Notes: generated by a model from the sequence alone, not told the origin. A DNA stretch of 59,085 nt from Lepiota brunneoincarnata (GCA_023014365.1 JAEBUN010000085.1:1-59085); one strand, 5' to 3'. Positions 34,204-46,300 are shown, counted from the first letter of the stretch. Translations and numbers: made by a program.

Positions 34204-34880
34204 CTAGTCATAGCCATAACCATTGTAGGCATAGTCATAGTTGTTGTATTGGCCATTGCCAATGATATCATACGTTCTTCCAAAGGTGGTGGGATAGCAT
34301 TGTGCCATTCTTTTGAGCACAGCGTTGCGACGATTCTGGTGGTAGATGGGGCAGGTATGCATGTAGTGACCAGGTGCAGAATGGTTACAATGGCGGCAGG
34401 TGTAGAGGGGGCAGCTGTGGGCCCAGTGTCCATCTTGGTGACACTCAAAGCAACGATTTCTTCCAACATTGTATGAGTGGGTTGTTGCAGTTTGGGGTGT
34501 GGGGGTGGGGTTGGTACAGTGTCGAGGAAGTCTTTGGGGTAAGGGGTGGACTTCCTGCTGCTGATGGGCTTCCATTCAGCAGGTGAATTTGTCCACTGTT
34601 TGTCGTCGAGTTCTGGGTGGTGGTGCAGAGGGGGTGGGTATGACAACAGGTGGGGTAGGAGGGCTTGGAGGTTGTTCGGGTTGAACTTGTTGGTGGGTAG
34701 AGTGAACTTGTCGGGGTGGTTGGTCAGGTTGCGTCGGTTGAACCGTACTAGGGACTGCGGGTGTAATCTGTATACCAGTTGTGGAGCTGCAATGCTTGGT
34801 AATGATTTGGCGAAAGGTGGGGTCAGACCATAATTGTTCAAACATATTCTGATTTGCCTCCTTGACTCTTTTGATGCTTT
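34204..34880 (-). pseudogene. CCHC zinc-knuckle protein end, fused behind a truncated RT
   Basis: From about 34880 the minus strand reads LHSLEQSIKRVKEANQNMFE and LWSDPTFRQIITKH, a Pro/Gln/Thr-rich linker with a stop near 34578, then two zinc knuckles: CFECHQDGHWAHSC (CX2CX4HX4C) and CRHCNHSAPGHYMHTC (CX2CX6HX4C), ending in a Tyr/Gly/Asn tail at 34204. A gag-like nucleic-acid-binding protein is normally 5' of RT, not 3'. The frame joins RT sequence without RNase H or integrase. Confidence 0.6.
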
Positions 34881-35693
34881 GTTCAAGGCTGTGTAGGCAG
34901 AGGAGGTTTTCTCAGAGTTGGAAATAACCATCATGTACTTCTTGTGATAGCAGAATAGCTGTGGATAAACTTCCAGGTAGAAGTTACAGAATCCAATAAA
35001 CTTGTGGATGTCTTTGGTACACTTTGGGATGGGCCATTGAGCGATTCTGGCTAATTTGACAGGATCCATTTCGATTTTATTGGGCATGATGATCATACCG
35101 AGGTATTTCATACAGTCACGGTAAAATTCGCATTTCTCGGTCTTGAGATAGATGTCGTTCAAGGCCAAACACTCAAGAACTTCTTCCATGATGCGGTCAT
35201 GTTCTTCTTGATCGTGGGCAAAGATGAGTATATCATCCATATAAATGACAATTCCTCCTTTACGGATTGGGGACGCTAAGATGTCATCCATGAATGCCTG
35301 GAAGGTTGCAGGGGAGTTGCACATTCCGAAGAACATCATGGTCGGTTCAAATAATCCAAGCAGGGTGTTGAATGCACCTTTCCATTCATCTCCTTTCTTG
35401 ATATGAATATTGTTATATCTGGCATGAACGTCAAGTTTGGAAAATATGCGGGCTCCTTTGAGCTTATCCATAATCTCAGTAACCATTGGGATTCGGTATG
35501 CATTCTTGACCATATGCTTATTGACATAGCAGTAATCCTGACAGGGGCGGAGTGAGCCATCCTTCTTGTTGACAAAGAAGAACGGGGATGCCATTGGGGA
35601 TTTTGACAGGCAGATGTAACCTTTGCGGAGGTTGTTGGAAATGAACTCTTTCAAAGAGTTGTCCTGATTTGGGGAAAGTCTGTAAGCTTTCAT
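34880..35693 (-). pseudogene. Ty3/gypsy reverse transcriptase, truncated
   Basis: A frame of the minus strand with MASPFFFVNKKDGSLRPCQD, MDKLKGARIFSKLDV, GMCNSPATFQAFMDDIL, the catalytic YMDDIL and KYLGMIIMPNKIEMD. It ends in the thumb near FIGFCNFYLEVYP; RNase H and integrase are absent and unrelated sequence follows. Upstream the frame is broken near 35740. Dead as an enzyme source. Confidence 0.8.
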
Positions 35694-35884
35694 TGCAACA
35701 GGTTTGAACTTGGGTTTTAGTTTGATAGCATGGTCGTAAGATCATCAGGGAGGGAATCGTTCGGCAGCCTTCTTGCTGAAACGACTCAACCATTGGTGGA
35801 ATTGGCAGGGAACTTTAACTGCAGGGTCATCAACCTTTTTTGTCTCCATGTTTAATTGCAAGTTCTGTAGCCTGACTGGTTTGG

Positions 35885-36213
35885 TGTTAGGGGAGTAAGA
35901 GCACCGGAACCAATTTGATATTCAGGTGGCGATTACAATCGCCACCCATGCTACATATATACATAGCGGTCTGCGCACAGACTGGGCAACTAAACACTAC
36001 AATAGCTACCAGAAATAACATGCACAAACAATACACAAACAACTAAAGATAATAAGTCATCCGTGGATCGGGCTCGGGGATGGGGGTGGCCGAAGGCCGA
36101 GACCGGGCTTGGGCATCGGGCATCGGCTAGGAAGGCCAAGCCCAGACATCCAACCACAAGTCCCTAGATGTACCTTGCGTAAGGGGGGGGGCACGACTGC
36201 CTGTCCCCTTACA
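35885..36213 (-). repeat. Solo LTR of the KH-element family
   Basis: 329 bp, same ends as the LTRs at 19-20.9 kb (minus strand TGTAAGGGG..CCTAACA), with the 5-bp duplication TTTGG on both sides (35880-35884 and 36214-36218). It sits inside the minus-strand gypsy between protease and RT, so it is younger than that element. One copy of the internal 37-bp unit. Confidence 0.9.
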
Positions 36214-37242
36214 TTTGGTTGATCTCAAGCTCGACATGAGCAAGTTTGGTGGGTGTACTAATGATCTGACGCATCTCAGACTCTAGAGAGAACTCTTTGT
36301 AGTCCTCATCAAGGAGAAGGTTCATAGATTGGTTTGTGTGGGGTGTAGGAAAACTTTCCTTTGGGGTCGAATGCGTTTAATTGATCCATAGTGAGGGTAG
36401 TGATATCGATTGGACAGTTGTTGTACATCAAGTACTTGGGGTGATGATTGCACTTCTTCTCTTTTCTCCATTGGAACGTACAATGTTTCCAATCGATTTT
36501 CAGGTTGACTTGTTACACCATGGGAAACCAAGGACCATTGGTTTTGAACTGGTTGCTGCAACATAGGCAGATGATGGGAATCAATCGGCCATCAATTATA
36601 GTGCAGAAGGTAGAATAGTGGGTAATCATTCTGTTTAGGTTGTTTGATGCATTGAAATTGCGCATGTTGATTCCTTTGGGGAGTGCCTGCTTCCATAGAC
36701 GGTGTTTGGTAATGAAGTCTTCGGATATAAAGTTGCCTTGAGCTCCAGAGTCAAGGAGGGTGATAAGCGGGACATCTTTCTGTTCTCTCAGACTCTGCAC
36801 CTTTAAAGGAAGATATATGGATTTATTGTTTGAGGTAGATGTGAGAGTTACAACATTACAAGAGAGAGGGAAACTGGGAGGGGCTGGCATCAAACAGAAC
36901 CTCTGAATCAAAAATTTGCAAATGGTTGCATGGTCAGGGTCTTTGGACCAAGTCTCATAGACTTCAACGGCTTCGGTTTCAGGAATAGATTCGATGATGG
37001 AACAGGATTTTAAGGGATGCTTTTTGTATGTTGGTTGCCTTATCGATTTTCGGTTGCGGTTTTATGACATTGGGGCATACGCGGGAGATGTGGCCAGGTT
37101 TGAAACAACAGAAACATAGGCCTTTCTCATAGGCACACTTTTCTTTGGGTGTAAAGACAGTGTTGATATTGATGTTGTCATTGTGGGGAAAATGATCCAG
37201 TTGGTCTTCTTTGGCTTCTTCATGATCAGGGTGCAGGATCAC
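36214..37242 (-). pseudogene. Gypsy gag knuckle and protease remnants
   Basis: The minus strand from 37242 encodes CFCCFKPGHISRVC (CX2CX4HX4C zinc knuckle), then from 36911 LITLLDSGAQGNFIS, the retropepsin active-site loop (DSGA), and QALPKGINMRNFNASNN. Stops near 36979, 36513 and 36322 split the frame. It belongs with the RT at 34.9-35.7 kb. Confidence 0.7.
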
Positions 37243-37395
37243 CAGGGATATTAAAAGAAGGGTAATATTCGGGACCTTAGTTAAGGTATGTGTTGTTGAT
37301 CTCCATAGCGTTCAGATCATGTGATGGATGGAATTGGTAGTGGCAGTTTGGTCCAATGTAGGACAATTGTTGTTGTGAGCAGCAATACAGTTGTT
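37243..37395. other. Junction between gypsy relic and TIR element
   Basis: About 150 bp without recognisable features. The 5' LTR expected for the minus-strand gypsy is not seen here. Confidence 0.4.
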
Positions 37396-37529
37396 GCACA
37401 TAGTCAACCTACATTGTATTGAGCAAGTGGGACCAGCGAATGCATACACTGTATCGAGTGAATGGGAGCCAGTGGGTCCGCTGGCTCTGCTACCTCACCA
37501 TAAATCTTCATGCCCAGGTCTTATCCCAT

Positions 37530-38300
37530 GGTCAAAGAGGTCCTAAGAGGTCAGGATCACAGGTACTAGAAATTCCGGGTTAGGGAGTGGAAAGTGGCAA
37601 TCTGGGAGGGGTGGGCTGGCACACCCTAGATATAACCATCCTTCCATATTAGAGTGTATGTGGCAAAGTGATGAGTATGATACATTCACAAATGCCTGGA
37701 AATATTGACAAATCAAATGCCAGATGTGATACATGTGCCAGACAATGGGGTGGCAAACAGTGGCATGGGTACTACAATGGTCCATATGATGGCACACCAC
37801 CAGCCATACATTCTGTGAGACGTAACTTGTGCTGAGGCCAGCTGGCAGTTGGCCAGCATCATTTCAAGAATTGCTGGGATGTAAGTTGGCAAAATGTCAA
37901 GGGCAAAAGCCGATGCAACATGCTGGGCAGGAGGCTAATGCCGGATGTGATACATGTGCCGGAGGATGGGTTGGCAAAGGGCAGGAGGAATACCAGACCA
38001 AGGTCCATGGGGTCAAGGTGAAAAACATACATTGTGAGGAATGTCGGCTGTGCCAGGGCTGGCTGTGGTACACCGGTATTGAGTGAGGTTGTAGTGCTAG
38101 AATAGTGTAGTGGGTGCCTAGTGATCAACTGACATGGATAGCGAACATGTTTGGAATGTAAAGTTGATGAAGCCAAAATGAGCGGCACACATATTGCCAG
38201 TGTACCAGTCATATAATTAATACATGGGCTGAATGCAGGGCCAACACTAAAACTGCCATAAAATGTGCTGAATGTATATGACACAGGATTCAATGAGCAG
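37530..38300. other. Cys-rich reading frames in the 3' part of the TIR element
   Basis: Plus-strand frames contain CDTCAGGWVGKGQEEYQ and HCEECRLCQGWLWYTG (37955-38086); the right copy has CDTCARQWGGKQWHGYY on its minus strand. The repeated CDTCAxxW pattern suggests a small zinc-binding protein, but the frames are interrupted and no family is recognised. Confidence 0.35.
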
Positions 38301-38426
38301 CAGGAAGGCTGCATGATAGTGAATAATCTGGAGTGGGAAAGAACAATATTACAATTTTAATATTTAACATAAGTAATTATGTTACTAGAGCTCAACATTG
38401 GGAGTGGGGAAGACTGCATGATGGAA

Positions 38427-38876
38427 TTATTGCCCATTGTCAATATTTGAGATTTTCTGGGTGATATCTTCTTCAATGAGTTCATCGGCATGCTGGCATA
38501 AGCTTAACAATCTTTTGTAGGCTTGGTCCTGGACAGCGAGCCATTGCAGCTCTGAATGGTACAGCCTGTGTGCCGCATCCTTGTAACTCAGGCCGAGATG
38601 GTGTTGGAGGGCTTTGACTTCGGCATGCCCAGCAAAGAGCTCATGCTCCAAGAGGGCTCTGGTGACACAGACATCGGGCAGGTAAGGGTCCTGAAGAAGT
38701 TTGGTAGGGGCTAGCAGCTTACCGGCACTGCTGGAGCCATTATATTGCCACAGTCTATTAGTCCATATGGTAGATCCTCTTTTGAAACCAGCTAACATAA
38801 AAACATTTAGCAAGACAAAAGCCAGATTGCCGGCAAGGGGGATGTTGCTATTGGGAAGGTGTTGGTGGGGTAGCAT
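38427..38876 (-). CDS. Unrecognised 149-codon ORF of the TIR element
   Basis: Minus-strand frame with a hydrophobic start (LAFVLLNVFMLAGF), then LLAPTKLLQDPYLPDVCVTR, EHELFAGHAEVKALQHHLG and an acidic end (EEDITQKISNIDNGQ). Leu/His/Glu-rich helices dominate the second half. The same frame in the right copy (53094-) is destroyed by a 1-bp deletion and a CAA-to-TAA change, so this copy is the better preserved. Upstream minus-strand exons (39269-38976: PSYMTNAAELAHKNVKMQE) probably belong to the same gene, with an intron starting GTATGT-like near 39057. No known domain. Confidence 0.5.
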   Translation of the reverse strand: MLPHQHLPNSNIPLAGNLAFVLLNVFMLAGFKRGSTIWTNRLWQYNGSSSAGKLLAPTKLLQDPYLPDVCVTRALLEHELFAGHAEVKALQHHLGLSYKDAAHRLYHSELQWLAVQDQAYKRLLSLCQHADELIEEDITQKISNIDNGQ

Positions 38877-39374
38877 TTGGCAATTTGGTCAGGGCTGGCA
38901 ACATTGGGCCCCTTTGTGGCAATGCATGGCCAGCAGCCACGCAGGCATTTTTGGCAGGAGCGCATGCATTGCTGCCTAATTGGCACAATGAAGGTGCAGT
39001 GACAGACGTGCAATACAATGTATGTAGTGGGTCTTAATGGAACAATAATATACTGTTGGTTTAATGTCCTGAAGGCTGAATAGTTCTTGCATCTTGACAT
39101 TTTTGTGAGCAAGCTCAGCAGCATTAGTCATATAGCTGGGAACAAGAAGATCTTGCATATTATTGTTTGCTGGATGTTTGGATGGCAATAGAGTGTCAAG
39201 TTGTTTGGTATTGACAGGTGGGAAAGGATTCATGAGAGATGGCCCAGCGGAATGCCTCAGACAGAACAAGAGATATTGTTGTAGTGATTGGAATTGCAGC
39301 TATATCTGTATAAAATAAGGCAATTTTATGGAAGTTGGTGATTAGTAAGCAGTTGTGTTTTGGACTGATCACAT

Positions 39375-39884
39375 TTCATTTTGGCTCAATATTGCAAACA
39401 GGATAGTTAGAATATCAGGAAGTATGTGTTGCAATTGAATATCCATTAAATATATGTCATATGCCACCATTATGTGAGTGTAAACTAAATAAATATTGTA
39501 TGTGGAGATATAATGCTGACAATGAGCAAAATATATCATTCTGAGATATGCCTTACATAACTGGGCTATTGTCAACAACAATATCATAATCCATATCTAG
39601 AATATAGCAGCATTTGATATCCATCATCCATAGTGCACATGATGGGTATCAAATACTGCAATATTCTAAGTATGTAATTTAATATTGTCATCAACAATAA
39701 CCAAGTTATGTCATATGGATCTCTACATAACATATTTTGCTTATTGTGAGTGTCATATCTCTGCACATAATATTGTTTTTAGTTTACACCAACATAGCAG
39801 TGGCATATGACATCTATCCAGTTGTGATATATACTTCCTGGTATTCTAAATATTCCCTTTTGTGATATTGAACCAAAATAAAAA
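39375..39884. repeat. 0.5-kb imperfect palindrome (foldback element)
   Basis: The left arm (from TTTCATTTTGGCTCAATAT) is the imperfect reverse complement of the right arm (to ATTGAACCAAAATAAAA). The centre is at about 39628-39638 (ATGATGGGTATC opposite GATATCCATCAT). Shared blocks include CATATGCCAC, GTGTAAACTAA, AGCAAAATAT and GTTATGT. AT-rich, many GATATC words. Probably a foldback or MITE-type element. Confidence 0.8.
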
Positions 39885-40022
39885 ATATCCAACAGATATC
39901 TCAAGGTAGGATAACAAATGGATATTTAATATATCTACAGCTATGATATCCCATCTGATATTTTAACATATAAACAAAGGTTATCTCATGCTCAAATATA
40001 GTCGTACGCCAGCAGTGCCACA
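39885..40022 (-). repeat. Outer part of the palindromic element, second copy at 6.2 kb
   Basis: Reverse complement of 6188-6308. It lies outside the right arm of the palindrome only; no equivalent is found beyond the left arm. Confidence 0.7.
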
Positions 40023-40696
40023 TGTTCTCCTCCCCTCACTCCATCACCGCCCTGAACAGGGTGGAAATGGTGCAACCTCCCTCTCCACAAATGGATGTGA
40101 GCAGTGGCAGCATTGATTCACTCCTTCTTGCCGATGCTACCAATGTCCTCAGCAATCCAGGTACCTGTGAGTTGCATTTATTTGGACCGCTATTAACCAT
40201 AACTCAACATTCAATCACCCTACTCTCCCAGATGAGAATAACACTGAAGGTGGGGAAACATTTGACAATTCAGACACATCCTCCTCATCAGCTCTCTCCC
40301 CTGTCCTTGGGCTCCACACACTATGTCTGCCATCCCATTTACCTCCCTCATCCCAACTTCTACCAAGTGATGATGCAGAAGTAGGTCCATCACACTCCAA
40401 GGGCTATACTGCCCATGATTTTGAGACATGTGGGAATCCCAATGATTATGCCTAACTCAGTTCCACTTTTTCTTTTCCCATGCATAAACTAGAGGATGTT
40501 CTTTTACAAATTATTAGCTCAATTTACTGATTGATTAATGCCACAATTCATGCTGCCTGCCACCACATGCCAACTTTTCCTTGCTGTAGCCTTGATCATC
40601 CCGCCATTTTGACTCTTCTCAACAGTGCTGCAACCAACTTGCTGCTCATGCTGCCCACCTCCCATACCATTTGGCAATGTTCATTCTGTGCCACCT
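40023..40696. other. Remainder of the TIR element
   Basis: No clear gene. It continues across the nested LTR insertions at 49000, as shown by the CCACC duplication. Confidence 0.4.
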
Positions 40697-41075
40697 GTAA
40701 GGGGACTGGTGTCATGCGCATTGCGTCATGCCCCCCCTTACGCAAGGTACTTCTAGAGACCTGCGGTTGGACGTCTGGGCTCGGCCTTCTTAGCTGATGC
40801 CCTGATGCCCGAAGCCCGGTCTCGGCCTTCTTAGCTGATGCCTGATGCCCAAGCCTGGTCTCGGCCTTCGGCCACCCCCATCCCCGAGCCCGATCCGTGG
40901 GCAACTTCTTACTATTAGTTGCTTGTTTATTGTTTGCGTACGTTATTACTGGTAGCTATCGTAGTGTCTGGTTACCCAGTCTGTGTGCAGGACCACTATG
41001 TATATATATAGTGTGGGTGGTGATTGTAATCGCCACCTGAATATCAACTTGGTTCCAGTGCCTTTCTTCCCCTAA
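40697..41075 (+). repeat. Solo LTR of the KH family, cut by the gypsy insertion
   Basis: Starts TGTAAGGGG and runs to CCTAA at 41075; the missing final CA is found beyond the gypsy at 48998-48999. The flanks CCACC (40692-40696 and 49000-49004) are its 5-bp duplication. It has two copies of the CTTCTTAGCTGATGCC unit. Confidence 0.92.
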
Positions 41076-41737
41076 TGTCATATCCATGCCAACTCAGAGT
41101 CTAATCACTTAAACTTCGGCTTCTCGATTCCACGTGTGCTCCACACAACAACCCTCTGTCCTCCGACTCGGCCCTGACTTGCTCCGACCGCAACCCACTG
41201 CCCCGATCACGCAACCACCTCCACACGTGCCGTGGTCACCTGACCCTTGGTGTCTCTAGTTCCAGTCTCCATTTCCCGTCCGTAGTCACGATACGTTATC
41301 GGTCTCCATACCTGTACCTGGTTTCCATTCCATTCGTAACCTGTTCGTAATCCGTTGTAACTATATCGGCCTCCGCTTCGCTCCGCACGTAATCAGTATG
41401 AGTCATAGTTTGTAAGGCCAGTAGTATATATACTGTAGGTACTTGGCTTGTACTCCTCAGTCTGATAATCGATTCGAGCAGCGGACCAGCTCCCTGTTCT
41501 CTATCCTCTCCTCTCTTCTGCCTCGCTCCGCTTCAGCCCCGACTTCCTGAAATACGGACTAGGACAGTAGGAGGGCACAGCACATACGCTGAGGCCGCAA
41601 GTCCAACCCCCCCGCCCGACGTACTCCGCCTCGGTCCCGAAGTCTACATACTGACTTCGCCCTGTCCCCTGGTTACCTTATATCAAGGTTACCACCCTGA
41701 CCCTCTGCCTCGGTCCCGACCCGCACCGGCTCTAACA
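41076..41737 (+). repeat. 5' LTR of the gypsy element
   Basis: 662 bp with TG..CA ends. It contains TATATATA (41425-41432). Pieces of the same LTR family are at 58207-58766. Confidence 0.95.
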
Positions 41738-41739
41738 GT

Positions 41740-41752
41740 ATTATCAGACTGA
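41740..41752 (+). other. Self-priming primer-binding site of the gypsy
   Basis: ATTATCAGACTGA, two bases after the LTR end, is the exact reverse complement of 41457-41469 (TCAGTCTGATAAT), which lies about 32 bp after the TATA box and so marks the likely RNA 5' end. Known for Tf1/sushi-type chromoviruses. Confidence 0.75.
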
Positions 41753-41791
41753 CACTCCTCCTGTCCATCACATTTCTGATCCCTTCTAACC

Positions 41792-43146
41792 ATGGTCTCT
41801 CGAACAGTCACCCGTACCCGCACTCTCGTGTCCCCGGCTGTTCGCCGTAGTAGACGTGTCGCTCGGCAACCCCTTTCCAAAGAACTGCAACCCGACTCCC
41901 CGAGGGCTCCTCGCTCTCATCTACAATCGGTCGCACCATCGACTCCCAACCGCTTCTCTGAAGATATCCAACCTTCGTTATTTCGGACTCCTGACAGTCC
42001 CGACGAGGGCCCCGACCCCAATCCTGATCCCAGTGACCCTGGTGATCCCGATGACAATCCTGACAATGGGGACTGGGCCCCCGGACGACGACGAACCATC
42101 AGACAACGGCGATAACAACAACAACGTTCCACCTGGCAACACCCGAGACGACCATGACAGACTCCTACTCCGAGTCTTCCAACGCATAGCCGATCAAATG
42201 GACGGCCGTGGGAACTCTCAAGCCCCACAGCCCCCTCGATCTCCCCGTACCAAAGCTCGCGAACCTGACATCTTTACAGGTTCTGACCCCGCCAAACTCA
42301 AACCCTTCCTCTTCCAATGTTGGCTCTATTTCCATACTAACCCGGCCCAGTTCGCTATCCCCGCCACCAAGGTCAACTTCACGTTGACATACCTCACAGG
42401 CGTGGCACAGCAGCACTTCGAAATCGGCCTCGACAAGGCCAACAACCACGGAATAATACACGACTGGATCGAGGACTGGGACCAGTTCACCCTGGAATTA
42501 CAGACCAATTTTGGTCCTGCGGATCCGACCGGAGAAGCTGCTGAGCAGCTTGACTCCCTCCGAATGCGCTACGACGAGAAAATCGCCGTCTACAACGTCG
42601 ACTTTCTCCACCTGGCTGGCCAACTCCGTTGGGGTGACGAAGTATTTTGTCACCGCTACTACAAAGGCCTCCCCGACCGCATCCAGGACATCCTGTCCAA
42701 TTGGCCTGACGGCAAACCCGACACCTTCATCGAAATGCGGGCAGCAGCAATGAAGATCGACGCCCGCTATTGGGAGCGCCAACGTGAGAAGGCCCGCACC
42801 AAAGCCGCTTCGGACCCAACTGCCTCTAGGAAACCTGGAGGCAATCCATCCCCATCCACCTCGTCCAACACCCAACCTGCCTGCCAAGCCTGCCAACAGT
42901 AACAACAAAGGCAGCACCCCCAACAACAACAACTTCAAAGGTAATCCGCCCAACCCGTCCACCGGTCAAAAATCGGCCCCACCCAAATCCGACCTTGCTA
43001 GTAAACTTGGTAAGGATGGTAAATTAACCCCTGAGGAACGTCAACGACGTTTCGACAATAACCTCTGCCTTGTCTGCGCAGATCCCAATCACAGGGCTGC
43101 TAACTGTGACAAGAAAAAATTCCCTGACGCCAAGGCTAAAGGCTGA
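41792..43146 (+). pseudogene. Gypsy Gag, broken by two frame changes
   Basis: Begins at ATG 41792 with a basic N-terminus (RSRRVARQP) and an Asp/Pro-rich spacer. The frame changes near 42070-42085 and the conserved Gag body follows: EPDIFTGSDPAKLKPFLFQC, YLTGVAQQHFEIGL, WDQFTLELQTNFGP and HRYYKGLPDRIQDIL. A second change near 42840-42900 leads to the zinc knuckle CLVCADPNHRAANC (CX2CX4HX4C) and a Lys-rich end at 43146. The first change lies in a G/C-run, so an assembly error is possible. The pol frame opens within a few bases of the Gag stop, which fits a frameshift between Gag and Pol. Confidence 0.75.
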
Positions 43147-43391
43147 CAGGCTCAGCTTCCCGAGACAGATGCGCCGGCTCTCCCGAGCTCGGAAAAATAG
43201 TCAGCGGTCCTCAGGCCTCTGCACAGACTGAGGATCACATTGAACTCTGCTGTGCTCCAGAGAGTTTCCGTCTCAATGCGTCCGCTCTTTCCGACCCGAA
43301 CTCTTTTCATATTACATTAACTTCTCCTTTAGTTACTTCCTTATCTTCTGTTTCCGCTTCCGTACTCTCCGCTTCGGACCTGCTTTCTACA

Positions 43392-46300
43392 ATGGACAAT
43401 GTAGTTAGTTCTGATTTCTCTTCTCTTTCTCCTTTCAAGGCTCTTGTTGATAGTGGTTCTACTCACTGTTTTGTGGACTCATCTTTTGTTCGTTCTGATA
43501 GTATTCCAACCTCGTCCATCCCGGCTATTGAACTTCGGTTATTTGACAGAACCTCAAATGCCTACATTACGGAGCTTGTGCAACTGCCTGTATCTTTCCC
43601 CTCCGGTGAATCTATCATTTTGGACACTTATGTCACCTGGCTCAACTCTTCCTGTTCTGTGGTCTTAGGACACAACTGGCTCACCCGCTACAATCCGTTG
43701 ATTGACTGGGCTTTGGGCAGTATCACTTTCTGGCCATCCCTACTCGAGAATCCTGCTTCCGTCTCTACCTGCATCGCACCCGCATCAGCCCCGCTTATGG
43801 CCGCCCCTGACACTCCTGACCTAGGCTCACCACCCCTGTCCGGGACCTCGTCCCAATCTGCCCCCATTGCGAAACCGCATGTCCCCCTGATAAACGCTCC
43901 TGCCTTTGTCCGCGCTGCCAAGCTCCCTGGCTCCCAACAATTCCGAATCAACCTCTCCGCCGCCTCCGCATCGGCTGCGTCTTCTTCCGTCTCTGAAGAC
44001 CCGACTAACCTCTCGTCCATCCCTGAGGAATACCATGAGTTTGCCGATGTTTTCAGTAAATCGCGTGCTGACACACTTGCTCCACACCGCCCTTACAACC
44101 TCCAGATTAACCTAGAGGACGGCGGTCAGCCTCCGGTCGGTACCATTTATTCCCTTTCACAATCAGAGCTTGGAGCTCTACGTGATTTTATTGACGAACA
44201 TTTGTCCATTGGGTTCATTCGCCCTTCCACTTCTCCTCATGGAGCCCCGGTCCTCTTCGTCAAGAAAAAGGACGGCTCCCTCCGCTTATGTGTTGATTTT
44301 AGAGGTCTCAACCGTATTACCAAGAAGGACCGCTACCCCCTTCCGCTCATCTCCGACCTCTTAGACTCTCCTCGCAAAGCCCGCATATATACCAAAATCG
44401 ACCTCCATCATGCTTACCATCTTGTCCGCGTTGCTGACGGTGACGAATGGAAGACTGCCTTTTGGACCTGCTACGGCTCCTTCGAATGGATGGTTATGCC
44501 TTTCGGCCTCACCAACGCCCCTGCCACTTTCCAGCGGTTCATGAACGATATATTCAAGGACATGCTCGACGTCTGCATCACCATCTATCTTGACGATATC
44601 CTGATATACTCCGACAATCATAGTATCCATCGTGACCAAGTCAAGGAGGTCCTCAAGCGGCTCCGACAACACGGTCTATACGCCCGCCCCGACAAATGCC
44701 AGTTCCACTCTGACACAGTGGAATATCTCGGCTACATTCTTTCCCCTGATGGTCTCCGAATGGACCAATCTAAGGTCAAGACCATCCAGGAGTGGCCTGA
44801 ACCCAAGAAAGTCAAGGACATCCAGTCCTTCTTAGGTTTTGCCAATTTCTATCGTCGCTTCATTCACGGTTACTCCGACATCGTCGTTCCGCTCACTCAC
44901 CTCACCCGCAAAGACGTGAAATGGAATTTCACTAACGAATGTCGCGAAGCCTTCAGTTCCCTGAAAGAAGCATTCATATCCGCCCCCGTCCTCACTCCTT
45001 GGACCCCTGATGCTCAGATCATTGTTGAGACCGACGCCTCCGACTATGCCCTTGCGGCCATCCTCTCTATCATCGCTGATGATGGTGAGGTTCACCCCAT
45101 TGCATTCCATTCCCGCACCTTTAACACGGCCGAACTTAATTATGACACCCACAACAAGGAACTCCTGGCGATATTCGAGGCTTTCCATATCTGGCGGCAC
45201 TATCTTGAGGGTGCCCCTCTTACTATTGATGTAGTCACCAACCACAAAAACCTCGAGTACTTCTGCACCACCAAGATCCTTACTTGCCGCCAAGCTCGTT
45301 GGTCCGAGTTCCTATCCCAATTCCACCTCATCATCCGGTTCCGACCTGGCCGCCTCAGCACCAAGCCTGACGCCCTAACTAGACGATGGGACGTCTACCC
45401 TAAAGGGGGGAATAGCGACTATGCATCAGTCAACCCGCACAATTTCCGGCCTGTATTCACCCACGAGCAGCTCGTGGCCTCCGTCCACGCCACCACTCTT
45501 TACGCCCCTTCCCTTCGCGCCGCTGTAGTCATGGATCTCGACCAGCTACACCGCGATATCCTCGCCGCCCTACCAGCGGATCCGACCGCCTCCGCCCATC
45601 ATGCTAGCCCAGAAGGCCATTGGTCAGTTAATGATAAAGGTTTCCTCCTCTTAGACGACAGAATCTATGTCCCTGATGCCGACAATCTCCGACTTTGGGT
45701 CCTCCAGTACAAGCACGATCATGTCCTAGCCGGCCACTTCGGTCAGAATAAAACGCTGGAACTCATCCGGCGTGAATACACCTGGCCTAGTGTCCGCACC
45801 TTTGTCAAAGATTTCTGTAAGTCTTGTGTCACCTGTATGAGGTCTAAACCCCAGCGCCACCGCCCCTATGGTCTCCTCAAGCAACTCCCCATCCCTGAAC
45901 GCCCGTGGAATTCAATCTCCATGGACTTCATCAAAAAACTCCCTGCCTCCTCCGGCTACGATGCCATCCTAGTAATAGTCGACAGACTCACCAAGCAATC
46001 CTTATTCATCCCCACCTACGATACCGTCACTTCCTCCGACCTCGCCCGCCTATTCGTCCTCCATGTCTTCTCCAAGCACGGCGTACCCAAACATGTTACC
46101 TCCGACCGCGGCTCTGAATTTGTCTCCCACTTCTTCCACTCCCTAGGACAAGCCCTCGACATGAAACTACACTTCACTTCGGGCTATCATCCAGAAGGCG
46201 ACGGACAGACAGAACGCACCAACCAGACCCTGGAACAATATCTCCGGGTCTATTGTAACTACCAACAGGACAATTGGTCCAAATTACTACCACTAGCTGA

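Larger units (their letters stand above)
37396..39374 (-). repeat. 2-kb inverted repeat, left copy
   Basis: Matches 52601-54572 in reverse orientation along its whole length with scattered differences. Similarity starts at the TIR end and stops exactly where the palindrome begins. Confidence 0.85.

Noticed and set aside
43688..45293. Long minus-strand frames inside gypsy pol
   Set aside because: They are antisense shadows of the strongly coding plus-strand pol with its GC-rich third positions; no motif or splice pattern supports them.
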